DNA of 64,000 bases, taken from the NCBI RefSeq assembly GCF_002951835.1, contig NZ_CP019448.1:1922001-1986000 (forward strand), written 5' to 3'. Each line of letters starts with the position of its first letter. Positions within the stretch are counted from its first letter, which is position 1. A program made the position numbers and the translations under genes. The DNA is from Simonsiella muelleri ATCC 29453. GTDB taxonomy: Bacteria > Pseudomonadota > Gammaproteobacteria > Burkholderiales > Neisseriaceae. Shown piece by piece: positions 1-7,523 of this stretch. Below the pieces are notes generated by a model. That model was not told the origin of the DNA and ran no database searches. It saw nothing but the letters and a program-made list of their open reading frames with translations.

Positions 1-282
1 GGCTTGAGCAACTTCTTCCAATACGCCACCAAGAAAAGTTGCGCCACTTTCTGGACACACAATTTCAGGCAGCACCACTTGTTCCAATGGTGTCATCGGC
101 AATACTGTTTTGATTTGGCTATCAAATGTGGTGATGTTCAGATGCACACTTTCCAACGCATAAGGATTTTGGCGCAATGAAGTCATCAAAGCTTGCAAAC
201 CCGCGTTCACGGCTTCAATTGGTTCGCCACGCATAGAACCTGACGTGTCAATGCAAATGTATGTGAGTAGTCGGCGCGACAT
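1..282 (-). CDS. VWA-domain protein of a TerY-like family, partial (C-terminus beyond the left edge)
   Basis: The first 94 codons are visible and remain open to the window edge. The product starts MSRRLLTYICIDTSGSM, so a von Willebrand factor A fold begins almost at residue 1. The metal-ion-dependent adhesion motif DxSxS is at residues 12-16, and a likely second metal ligand lies in the SGAT stretch near residue 80. There is no signal peptide, so the protein is probably cytoplasmic. It resembles the VWA protein at 970-1608 and sits in the same minus-strand run as three TerD proteins, the arrangement of tellurite/stress (Ter) clusters, where such proteins are thought to act as metal-dependent scaffolds. 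The exact role is unknown. Confidence 0.85.
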   Translation of the reverse strand, partial: MSRRLLTYICIDTSGSMRGEPIEAVNAGLQALMTSLRQNPYALESVHLNITTFDSQIKTVLPMTPLEQVVLPEIVCPESGATFLGGVLEEVAQA

Positions 283-313
283 GATTGATTGTCCTTAATA
301 AGTTTTTTGTCTT

Positions 314-328
314 TTCAGGCAGCCTGAA
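314..328. repeat. DNA uptake sequence, full palindromic form
   Basis: TTCAGGCAGCCTGAA lies between the VWA gene and the first terD. It is a perfect inverted repeat around a central A. It reads AGGCAGCCTGAA on the plus strand and AGGCTGCCTGAA on the minus strand, the uptake dialects reported for Kingella and Simonsiella. Dozens of the same or near-identical copies occur in the window (for example 1689-1703, 33240-33254, 33298-33312, 33541-33555). In Neisseriaceae such 12-mers are bound by the minor pilin ComP during natural transformation. Confidence 0.9.
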
Positions 329-330
329 AT

Positions 331-957
331 TTAATACGGCATATATTCCGCTTTTAGCAAATCCACAAAACGGTCGGTTTCAGCAAATTCACCCACTGCC
401 CGAAACACCCAACCGCCTTGATTATCGCGTTCAGCACGCGCAAAAGTCATGGCACAATGGTTGGCGTTGTCGGTTTTTCCGCCAATTTCGTAACGACAAA
501 TCTCACGTCCTTTAGCGTCCAATGCACGGATTTTGGCTTGACTCACACCTGCAAATGACTGTCCGCGCTCTTTGCCCTTAAAAATCACCACCGCGAACAC
601 AATTGCCGTGTAATCAGTAGACAAATTGTCCAAATCCACTTCAATGATTTCATCGTCATCATGGTGATTAGAACCTGTGCGATTGTCGCCACTCAAACGA
701 ATTTTCCCACTTGGATGAACCAATGAATTATAGAACACCACATCGCCCCCAATCAAAGTCGGACGACCATTATCGCCTAATTGACCCAAATTGCGAACTT
801 TGCCTCGTGCGTCTAACAAAAACGCTACAGCGTCCAAATCGTATGCAGGCGAAGCATTGATAACTTGCCAACCCAAACCGACACGTAAATACGACAAATC
901 AAAACCCGTGTCTTTGCGCAAATTAACGCCCTGCCCTTTTTGTAAAGAAATCGCCAT
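331..957 (-). CDS. TerD-family protein
   Basis: 208 residues beginning MAISLQKGQGVNL, the typical start of the TerD/TerZ/CABP1 fold. The acidic calcium-binding elements are visible: DLDAVAFLLD near residue 40 and GDNRTG followed by an Asp-rich stretch near residue 90. Compared with its relatives at 1712 and 3122 it has an insertion before the VVFYN strand and a longer C-terminus. TerD proteins are small calcium-binding beta-sandwich proteins linked to tellurite, phage and envelope stress resistance. The gene lies 12 bp downstream of the VWA gene at 970-1608, so the two are probably co-transcribed. The start ATG and family match are clear; the physiological role is inferred. Confidence 0.9.
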   Translation of the reverse strand: MAISLQKGQGVNLRKDTGFDLSYLRVGLGWQVINASPAYDLDAVAFLLDARGKVRNLGQLGDNGRPTLIGGDVVFYNSLVHPSGKIRLSGDNRTGSNHHDDDEIIEVDLDNLSTDYTAIVFAVVIFKGKERGQSFAGVSQAKIRALDAKGREICRYEIGGKTDNANHCAMTFARAERDNQGGWVFRAVGEFAETDRFVDLLKAEYMPY

Positions 958-969
958 TATTTCAATCCA

Positions 970-1608
970 TTAAATCACAATATTAATTTCAGGCGGTGGC
1001 GGTGGCAATTCGTCCAAACCACTCACTTCTTTTTTATCATCAATTTTTTGACTGGACACCGAAATGGACGCGGATACCCATTTAAAATACGCTTTAATGG
1101 AGTTGGCATCTGCTGTATCCAATGAAACCACGGTTTCGGTGATTTGTTTTAATGTACTGGTATCGGCGTGTGGGCCAGCCGCGCAAGCCACAAAAATTCC
1201 CGTTTTCACGGCTTTGATGTCGGCGATGCCTTTGCTAATGCTGTCGGTTGGCGAACCGTCTGACAACAAAAATACCACAGGTTTCCAATCGCCCTTCACT
1301 TCCGCACTGCCTTTGACAACTTCGCGATTAATGCAATCTGCCAACAAAGTTAAAGCTCCACCCATGGCAGTTGCGCCATTGGCTTCAATATTGGGAATTT
1401 GAAAATTCATTAATTCAGTCAATGGGGTAACTTGTTTGGCTTGGCTATCAAATGTAATGACCGACAAATACGCAGTTTCCAACGCATAAGGGTCTTGGCG
1501 CAACGCCGACACCAGCACTTGCAAACCGTTTCGTACCGCTTCAATGGCTTCGCCGTGCATAGAACCAGATGTATCCACCAATAAATAAACAGGTAAACGA
1601 CGCATCAT
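970..1608 (-). CDS. VWA-domain protein, TerY-like
   Basis: 212 residues starting MMRRLPVYLLVDTSGSM. The MIDAS motif DTSGS is at residues 12-16 and a conserved LSDGSPTD stretch lies mid-protein, as in TerY-type VWA proteins. The C-terminus is proline-rich (five consecutive prolines). An AGGA ribosome-binding site precedes the two possible ATG codons at 1608 and 1605. It is a paralogue of the truncated gene at the left edge, with a TerD gene between them. Probably cytoplasmic, acting with TerD proteins in a stress or defence complex; no enzymatic activity is evident. Confidence 0.9.
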   Translation of the reverse strand: MMRRLPVYLLVDTSGSMHGEAIEAVRNGLQVLVSALRQDPYALETAYLSVITFDSQAKQVTPLTELMNFQIPNIEANGATAMGGALTLLADCINREVVKGSAEVKGDWKPVVFLLSDGSPTDSISKGIADIKAVKTGIFVACAAGPHADTSTLKQITETVVSLDTADANSIKAYFKWVSASISVSSQKIDDKKEVSGLDELPPPPPEINIVI

Positions 1609-1711
1609 TTCTTCCTTATCAAATTAAAATAAATGAAATGTTTTTTTAGGCAGCATAAAATCATCAAAATTATTTGACAAAATCATCTTTCAGGCTGCCT
1701 GAAACCCAGCT

Positions 1712-2302
1712 TTACAAATGTGGCAGAATACGTGGAACAATTTTATCAGGTGTAGAACCGATACTGTTTTCGCCGATGGCATGCATTTTCCACTCACCAT
1801 TGTGGCGATAAACTTTTGCCATGATTTGTGCAGTATGATTGCCTTGCGCTGATAAATTGTAACGCGCAATTTCTTGTCCGTTATCGCCGTTAATTAAGCG
1901 ACAATACGCATTGGCAACCTCGCTGAAATTTTGCCCTGTGTAATTGCTCACTGTAAACACCAGTGATTTAATGTTGCTGGGAACACGATTGAGTGCTACC
2001 GCAATTTGTTCATCATCACCATCACCTGCACCTGTACGGTTGTCGCCAGAATGTTGAACAGAACCATCATTGCTACATAAGTGATTGAAAAACACTACAT
2101 CTTGCAATACACCCGCATCATCAAATAAAAAACATGATGCATCCAAATCCACTTCTTTTGCTCCCCCACCCAGCAATCCACTCAAAAATCCGCCTGATTT
2201 TTTGACCGCGTCCCAACCTAACCCCATAACCACCGAATTTAATTTTGTACCTGATTCTTTTTCCAAAGAAATTTTTTGACCTTTGGTTAAATTCACTGCC
2301 AT
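1712..2302 (-). CDS. TerD-family protein
   Basis: 196 residues starting MAVNLTKGQKISLEK. TerD hallmarks are DLDASCFLFD near residue 52, a VVFFNHL strand and GDNRTGAGDGDDE near residue 86, which carries the predicted calcium ligands. A glycine-rich insert (GGFLSGLLGGGAKE) precedes the first acidic motif, as in many TerD homologues. It is the second of three TerD copies in the cluster, and a DUS (1689-1703) lies just downstream. Expected to be a cytoplasmic calcium-binding stress protein. The precise subtype (TerD, TerE or TerZ) cannot be decided by eye. Confidence 0.92.
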   Translation of the reverse strand: MAVNLTKGQKISLEKESGTKLNSVVMGLGWDAVKKSGGFLSGLLGGGAKEVDLDASCFLFDDAGVLQDVVFFNHLCSNDGSVQHSGDNRTGAGDGDDEQIAVALNRVPSNIKSLVFTVSNYTGQNFSEVANAYCRLINGDNGQEIARYNLSAQGNHTAQIMAKVYRHNGEWKMHAIGENSIGSTPDKIVPRILPHL

Positions 2303-2344
2303 TTTATTACTCCAAATAAAAATTAAACGACCATAAATATTTTT

Positions 2345-3049
2345 TCAGGCTGCCTGACGTTGACTCGCGACCCACGCCGCAAAACTGTTTATATTCCGCG
2401 AACAAATAATCACTTTGCCACTGCCCGAAAATTTCAACACCACACCTTCACTGCTGATGACACTGTTCACCAATGTCCCCAATAACCCTTTGTTTTGTTG
2501 CGATGTACTCAAAGAAATTTCATAATTCAAACGACTGTCCCATGCCACCACATGACCGTTATCGATTGTTATCGGATTATTCGGCGACACCTCAAGTGTG
2601 AACAACGCACCAAATCCATTAACCGCCAATTGTCCGCGCCCTGCCGTTTGCCCAATGAAAAAACCACCCGTACCAGCCAATAACGCCGTCCCCAGGCTTT
2701 GCATTTGCGCGGTAACACTCACACCATCGCTGCTCGCTAAATATACACCATCAGAAATTTTATACTGTACCTGCCCTACTTCCAGCACTTCAATTGCCCC
2801 TGGTAAAGTCGGCGCAAGCAAACAATCTCCATCGCCACGAACTGCTTGAATATGTTGTTGAAAAAAACTTTCGCCATTTGCCAAACGTCTCGCCAATGCA
2901 TTCAAAATACCGCCCTGCATTCGCCCCGTCAAATCCAAATGACTTTCCATCATAACCATCGCATCGCTTTCACACGAAATGCTTTCGCCGCGTTTAAGTG
3001 AAACGTGTAAAAATGGATCATTTTCTCCCGTTACGGTAAAAATTGGCAT
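2345..3049 (-). CDS. AIM24/TIGR00266-family protein
   Basis: 234 residues with the beta-rich, glycine-rich pattern of the AIM24-like family: an early GESISCESDAMVMM stretch, a central GGFFIGQTAGRGQLA region and a late GEGVVLKFSGSGKVI-like strand. These proteins are soluble and of unknown biochemical function, and often sit in TerD clusters, as here. There is no signal peptide or membrane segment. The last four residues, R-Q-A-A, and the TGA stop come from a DUS at the 3' end (2344-2355). Placement between two terD genes suggests shared regulation and a shared stress role. Confidence 0.85.
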   Translation of the reverse strand: MPIFTVTGENDPFLHVSLKRGESISCESDAMVMMESHLDLTGRMQGGILNALARRLANGESFFQQHIQAVRGDGDCLLAPTLPGAIEVLEVGQVQYKISDGVYLASSDGVSVTAQMQSLGTALLAGTGGFFIGQTAGRGQLAVNGFGALFTLEVSPNNPITIDNGHVVAWDSRLNYEISLSTSQQNKGLLGTLVNSVISSEGVVLKFSGSGKVIICSRNINSFAAWVASQRQAA

Positions 3050-3121
3050 AAAAAATCCTACAATTAAGATTTCAGGCAGCCCGAAAATGAATATGCTCCA
3101 TTTTCAGGCTGCCTAAATAAA

Positions 3122-3697
3122 TTACACATTCACACCAAAATGTTGTGCCAATGCCGCTAAACCACCTTTAAATCCTTGCCCAACCGCTTTGAATTTCCAT
3201 TCGCCATTGTAGCGATAAATTTCACCGAAAATCATGGCAGTTTCCACCGAAGCATCTTCCGATAAATCAAAACGCGCAATTTCCACATTGCTTTCGCCAT
3301 TGACACAACGCACATAAGCATTGGAAACTTGACCAAAATTCTGCCCACGCACATCAGCATCGTGAATCGTTACCGCCAACGCAATTTTGTCTACAGACGG
3401 CGGCACCTGATTCAAATTCACTTCAATCACTTCATCATCGCCATCTCCCGCGCCAGTACGATTATCGCCTTTGTGCATCACCGCCCCATTGTCAGACGTG
3501 CTTTGATTATAAAAAATAAAATCCGCATCTGAACGTACTTTACCAGACGCATCAAGTAAAAATGCGCTGCCGTCCAAATCAAAATCTGCGCCATCGGTTA
3601 CACGGACATTCCAGCCCAAACCAATGTGCAATTGTGTTAATGATGGTGCTTCTTTGCTTAAATTGACGTTGCCGCCTTTTTGTAAACTGATTGCCAT
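3122..3697 (-). CDS. TerD-family protein
   Basis: 191 residues from the ATG at 3697, which is preceded by a GGAG ribosome-binding site. A longer reading frame upstream only translates a DUS and lacks a binding site, so it is rejected. The product starts MAISLQKGGNVNLSK and has FDLDGSAFLLD near residue 40 and GDNRTGAGDGDDE near residue 75, the TerD calcium-binding signature. It is probably the first gene of the visible minus-strand Ter cluster, since the next gene upstream (3826-4917) is a hydrolase separated by a DUS-containing gap. Confidence 0.93.
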   Translation of the reverse strand: MAISLQKGGNVNLSKEAPSLTQLHIGLGWNVRVTDGADFDLDGSAFLLDASGKVRSDADFIFYNQSTSDNGAVMHKGDNRTGAGDGDDEVIEVNLNQVPPSVDKIALAVTIHDADVRGQNFGQVSNAYVRCVNGESNVEIARFDLSEDASVETAMIFGEIYRYNGEWKFKAVGQGFKGGLAALAQHFGVNV

Positions 3698-3825
3698 GCT
3701 AACTACTCCAAAAAATGTGAAATGTGAACAGAAATATTCAGGTAGCCTGAACAAAAAATGATGACTCAATCATAACGCAAATATGTATATTCGTATACGC
3801 TTTTTCAAGCTGCCTGAAAAAACAC

Positions 3826-4917
3826 TTATTCAATATTTTCCCACCAATTTTCGCGTTGATAATGTTCGCCCGTGTAACGTTCACCCATTTTCGGAACGTG
3901 CATGGGTATGCCTTTTTGTCTCGCAGCGATATCAGCCCTACTAATAGATTGTTTCCATGGATTCAAAGCCAAATCAAATACGCCCCAATGAACAGGCAGC
4001 AATATTTTGGCGTTTAAATCTTGGGCTGCCTGAACAGATTGTTCAGGGAACATATGCGTTCGTTCCCAACCCAAATTGCCACCGTCAATTTCAATCAACG
4101 CATAATCAAATCCGCCGTATTTTTTGCCATATTCAGCAAATTGTTTACCATAACCGCCATCGCCCGCAACAAAAATTTTTTTATTTTTACCTTCAATGGC
4201 ATAAGCTGCCCACAAAGTTTTGCTACGGTCTCGTCCAGTGCGAGCAGAATAGTGAATGGTGCGTTCAGCGGTAAATTTGATGCTGTCAAATTGCGCACTT
4301 TCACCCCAACCAATTTCGGTAATTTTATCGGCTGCCACGCCCCACGATTGCAGCCTTGCGCCTACGCCCAATGGGACAAGAAAACGCATATCACGCTTGG
4401 CAAAATCGCGCATGGAATCGGCTTCTAAATGGTCATAATGGTCGTGAGTAATGACAACTAAATCAATTTTAGGCAAGTCTTTACGTGCAATTGGAGCAGC
4501 CTGAAAACGTGGCATGACAAAAGGGACAGGCGCAGCATTACCAAATACGGGGTCAATTAATAAACGTTTGCCATCTAATTCCACAATTGCGCTGGCGTGT
4601 CCGAGCCAATAGTAAGCAAAATTTTCAGGCTGCCTAAAATGTTGCGTACTTAATTTTTCCATAGGCAGTGGATTTTTCGGGCGATTAGGCGAAAATGGTG
4701 CACCGTAAAACAAACCGCGTTTACCTGTGATTTTGTCGGGTTTATAGAATAATTCCACGCCAGAGGTGAACACGCCATTTTGGTAATACGGCAAATGACT
4801 AAACCGCGCTGGGTCGGGCAAATCGCCAAAATTACGGTAAGCAATCGCACCGAATGTCGCTACGACTGCACCCAATCCCATGAGAAAAAATAAGGGATAT
4901 TTGTATCGTTTTTTCAT
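3826..4917 (-). CDS. Metallo-beta-lactamase-fold hydrolase, RomA/NAPE-PLD-like
   Basis: 363 residues. One N-terminal hydrophobic segment (about residues 9-26) likely anchors it in the inner membrane with the catalytic part in the periplasm. The zinc motif HDHYDHLE is at residues 158-165, preceded by LIDPVFG near 120-126. Further metal-ligand regions are VAGDGGYG and the C-terminal LPVHWGVFDLA. This matches the UlaG/RomA/NAPE-PLD-like branch of the superfamily; the substrate (possibly a phospholipid or lactone) is unknown. A DUS inside the gene encodes HFRQPENF (near residue 95), so it was accommodated in frame. Confidence 0.85.
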   Translation of the reverse strand: MKKRYKYPLFFLMGLGAVVATFGAIAYRNFGDLPDPARFSHLPYYQNGVFTSGVELFYKPDKITGKRGLFYGAPFSPNRPKNPLPMEKLSTQHFRQPENFAYYWLGHASAIVELDGKRLLIDPVFGNAAPVPFVMPRFQAAPIARKDLPKIDLVVITHDHYDHLEADSMRDFAKRDMRFLVPLGVGARLQSWGVAADKITEIGWGESAQFDSIKFTAERTIHYSARTGRDRSKTLWAAYAIEGKNKKIFVAGDGGYGKQFAEYGKKYGGFDYALIEIDGGNLGWERTHMFPEQSVQAAQDLNAKILLPVHWGVFDLALNPWKQSISRADIAARQKGIPMHVPKMGERYTGEHYQRENWWENIE

Positions 4918-4958
4918 GTTTACCTTGAATATTTTCAGGCAGCCTTTTCACATTTCAA

Positions 4959-5342
4959 TTAAATCGCAGCAATAAACAACGCCACAATACTCAAAAAGCC
5001 CACGCCCCACATGGCCGAACGCATCCACGATTTGTCTTGCACATAACACCAAATGAACGCCACACGCGACACGATAAACACAAATGCCCAAAAATTAATC
5101 ACACCCTGACTGGCATCACCTGTGGCGTGTGCAACAATAACCGCCGCCGCATATGCCGCAAAAGTTTCGTAACCATTTTGTTGGGCGGCGTTGGCGCGAG
5201 CAGCTTTACCTGTGGCTTTGGCAAGAAAGTCACGTGGGTCGTGATTATTGGCAGGTGTAAATCCTGCTAATTTTTTGGCGTATGCAGCACAAAACAGATT
5301 CAACAAAATAAAAATCAACAGAGTAAAATAAGCAAAAGTCAT
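4959..5342 (-). CDS. MAPEG-family membrane protein
   Basis: 127 residues with three to four hydrophobic helices: N-terminal FAYFTLLIFILLN, a helix rich in Ala/Val around residues 63-78, and a C-terminal VGFLSIVALFIAAI. The central ARANAAQQNGYETFA stretch carries the Asn-Glu pattern of MAPEG proteins (membrane-associated eicosanoid/glutathione metabolism). Bacterial members are mostly uncharacterised inner-membrane proteins, sometimes glutathione-dependent. It lies 41 bp downstream of the upstream-coordinate metallo-hydrolase start and may be independent. The family assignment is good; the function is unknown. Confidence 0.82.
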   Translation of the reverse strand: MTFAYFTLLIFILLNLFCAAYAKKLAGFTPANNHDPRDFLAKATGKAARANAAQQNGYETFAAYAAAVIVAHATGDASQGVINFWAFVFIVSRVAFIWCYVQDKSWMRSAMWGVGFLSIVALFIAAI

Positions 5343-5382
5343 TTCAAAATCCTATGGTTAAAAAAATAAAAAAACTAACTCA

Positions 5383-5721
5383 TTAAATAGCGGCTTCGTC
5401 TTTTTCGCCTGTACGAATGCGGATAATCTCATCTACAGGCAAAATGAAAATTTTGCCATCGCCGATTTTACCAGAACGCGCCACCTCCACAATCACATCA
5501 ACCACACGCTCCACCATATCATCTGCCAACACCAATTCCAGCTTAACTTTGGGCAAAAAATCCACCGCGTATTCGGCACCACGATATATCTCGGTGTGTC
5601 CTTTTTGTCGCCCAAAACCTTTGACTTCAGACACAGTCATACCCGTGATGCCCATTTCGGTCAAAGCCTCACGCACATCATCTAATTTAAATGGCTTAAT
5701 AATAGCTTCAATTTTTTTCAT
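5383..5721 (-). CDS. glnB: Nitrogen regulatory protein P-II
   Basis: 112 residues, the standard P-II length, from the ATG at 5721 giving MKKIEAIIKPFKLDD. The T-loop is intact with the uridylylation site Tyr51 in the motif RGAEYAVDF. The C-terminal signature GDGKIFILPVDE is present, followed by IRTGE. P-II trimers sense 2-oxoglutarate and ATP/ADP and relay nitrogen status to glutamine synthetase adenylylation and other targets. The gene overlaps the end of purK by 14 bp, so the two are probably co-transcribed. No ammonium transporter gene is adjacent, which favours GlnB over GlnK. Confidence 0.95.
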   Translation of the reverse strand: MKKIEAIIKPFKLDDVREALTEMGITGMTVSEVKGFGRQKGHTEIYRGAEYAVDFLPKVKLELVLADDMVERVVDVIVEVARSGKIGDGKIFILPVDEIIRIRTGEKDEAAI

Positions 5722-6928
5722 CATACAATCCTTCATGCTTGATTAATAATCTTTCAGGCTGCCTGATTTTGGCCGAACACGCTATTTTTTTTTCTAATTT
5801 TGCGCGAATATTTTTAGCGAACTCGTAAGCCGTTGTGGCATCATCTGCCAATACCGTCAAATGCCCCATTTTGCGCCCTACCCTCGCTTGCATTTTGCCA
5901 TATAAATGCAAATGCGCCAATGGATTATCCAAAACTGCCCCCCAATTGGGTTCGCTGCCCTCATCACCCCACACATCACCCAAAATATTTGCCATGCAAC
6001 ACGGTTGCAACAGCCGCGTATCTGCGGGTACCAGCCCACACATCAAACGAACCTGTTGTTCAAATTGACTGAATAAACAAGCATCTATTGTATGATGTCC
6101 ACTATTATGCGGACGCGGTGCGATTTCATTCACAATTAAATCTTGTGTCTCGCCAACCACAAACATTTCTACCGCCAACACACCCACATAATTCAACTCA
6201 TGTGCCAACCGTACAGCCATTTTACGCGCTTGATTTTGCAAGTTTTCAGACAGCCTAGCAGGAACAAGCGAATACGCCAAAATGCCATTTTCATGAATAT
6301 TTTCAGCTGGATCAAACGTGGCAATCTGCTCACCGTTTAACCGACAAACCACCACCGAAATTTCAGCTCGCAAATCCACCATTTTCTCCAACACACACGG
6401 CACACCACCATGCGTTTGAAATGCCTCGCGTAATTCTGTTAATGTGTGAACACGAATCTGCCCTTTTCCGTCATAACCCAAAGTTGCGGTTTTCAAAATT
6501 CCCGACAAATATGCCAAACTGGATTCGTTAATATCATCTAATTTTTCAATAACTTGATAAGGTGCAGTCTGCAAACCTGCTTTGCGAATCCACGATTTTT
6601 CCGCAATCCGATTTTGTGCAATCGCCACACAATCACCACTGGGAGACACGCGCGTGTGTTGCGCTAAATCGCGCATGGCTTGCGCGTTTACATTTTCAAA
6701 TTCGGTCGTAACCGCAGCACATTGCGCCAATTTCGCCAACGCATTCACATCATCAAACGGCGCACACAAATGACAATCCGCAAAACGCGCAGCAGGTGCA
6801 TTCGGGTCGGGATCCAGCACGGTTACTCGATAACCCATTGTTTTAGCAGCAACAGTAAACATACTACCCAATTGACCACCACCCAAAATCCCCAACATGG
6901 CAGGGGGAAAAATTTTGTTTTGAGACAT
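5708..6928 (-). CDS. purK: 5-(carboxyamino)imidazole ribonucleotide synthase
   Basis: 406 residues. The N-terminal nucleotide-binding motif GILGGGQLG is at residues 13-21 and an ATP-grasp domain follows (TATLGYDGKGQ, then VNEIAPRPHNSGHHT). The enzyme carboxylates 5-aminoimidazole ribonucleotide with ATP and bicarbonate in purine synthesis. It is longer than usual for PurK: the final 20 or so residues (IRQPERLLIKHEG...) are translated from a DUS at about 5752-5766, which apparently replaced the ancestral stop and pushes the gene 14 bp into glnB. purE is not in the window. Confidence 0.95.
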   Translation of the reverse strand: MSQNKIFPPAMLGILGGGQLGSMFTVAAKTMGYRVTVLDPDPNAPAARFADCHLCAPFDDVNALAKLAQCAAVTTEFENVNAQAMRDLAQHTRVSPSGDCVAIAQNRIAEKSWIRKAGLQTAPYQVIEKLDDINESSLAYLSGILKTATLGYDGKGQIRVHTLTELREAFQTHGGVPCVLEKMVDLRAEISVVVCRLNGEQIATFDPAENIHENGILAYSLVPARLSENLQNQARKMAVRLAHELNYVGVLAVEMFVVGETQDLIVNEIAPRPHNSGHHTIDACLFSQFEQQVRLMCGLVPADTRLLQPCCMANILGDVWGDEGSEPNWGAVLDNPLAHLHLYGKMQARVGRKMGHLTVLADDATTAYEFAKNIRAKLEKKIACSAKIRQPERLLIKHEGLYDEKN

Positions 6929-6970
6929 ATTTTATTCTTTCAAACGAAAACCTTCGCAATTTGCAAAAGT

Positions 6971-7408
6971 TCAGGCTGCCTGATTTTTCACATAATCCAA
7001 CACTTCTTGCGCATGATTTGCCACTTTCACCTTACGCCACTCGTGAACCATTTCGCCAACTTCATTCAACACAAATGTGCTTCGTTCAACACCAATATAT
7101 TCTTTTCCATACATTTTTTTCAATTTTAATACATCAAATTGACGACAAACCGTCTCATCAACATCACTCAACAATTCAAATTGAAAACCTTGTTTGGTGC
7201 AAAAATTTTGATGCGATTTCACACCATCACGCGAAATCCCCACAACCGTATATCCCAACGCCTGAAATTCAGGCAGCAAACGATTAAAATCCAAACCTTC
7301 CGTTGTACAACCTGCGGTGTTGTCTTTCGGATAAAAATACACAACTAATGGTAAATGTTCAGCACTTGCCCACATTTCGCCAGATGATGACGGTAAACTA
7401 AATTCCAT
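6971..7408 (-). CDS. Bcp/PrxQ-type peroxiredoxin
   Basis: 145 residues with the thioredoxin-fold sequence YFYPKDNTAGCTTEG carrying the peroxidatic cysteine near residue 34. The resolving cysteine that many Bcp enzymes have five residues later is replaced (TTEGLDF), so it may be a 1-Cys enzyme or use another thiol. The role would be reduction of hydroperoxides in the cytoplasm. The start at 7408 lacks a good ribosome-binding site, but no better in-frame start was found. The protein ends N-Q-A-A with the TGA provided by a DUS at 6970-6984. Confidence 0.87.
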   Translation of the reverse strand: MEFSLPSSSGEMWASAEHLPLVVYFYPKDNTAGCTTEGLDFNRLLPEFQALGYTVVGISRDGVKSHQNFCTKQGFQFELLSDVDETVCRQFDVLKLKKMYGKEYIGVERSTFVLNEVGEMVHEWRKVKVANHAQEVLDYVKNQAA

Positions 7409-7450
7409 ATTAATCAGCCCATGATTTATTTTCAGATTTTATTCATATTT

Positions 7451-7494
7451 TCATAAAACAAAAGCCGCAAAGTATTTTTCCTAACTTTGCGGCT
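7451..7494 (-). terminator. Intrinsic terminator downstream of pilT-pilU
   Basis: A perfect 11-bp stem, AGCCGCAAAGT (7463-7473) with ACTTTGCGGCT (7484-7494), and a 10-nt loop. On the minus strand it is followed by TTTTGTTTTATG. It lies 30 bp after the pilU stop and is not DUS-derived, so it probably ends the pilTU transcript. Confidence 0.85.
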
Positions 7495-7523
7495 ATCCGT
7501 TTTTCAGGCAGCCTGAAACGCAA

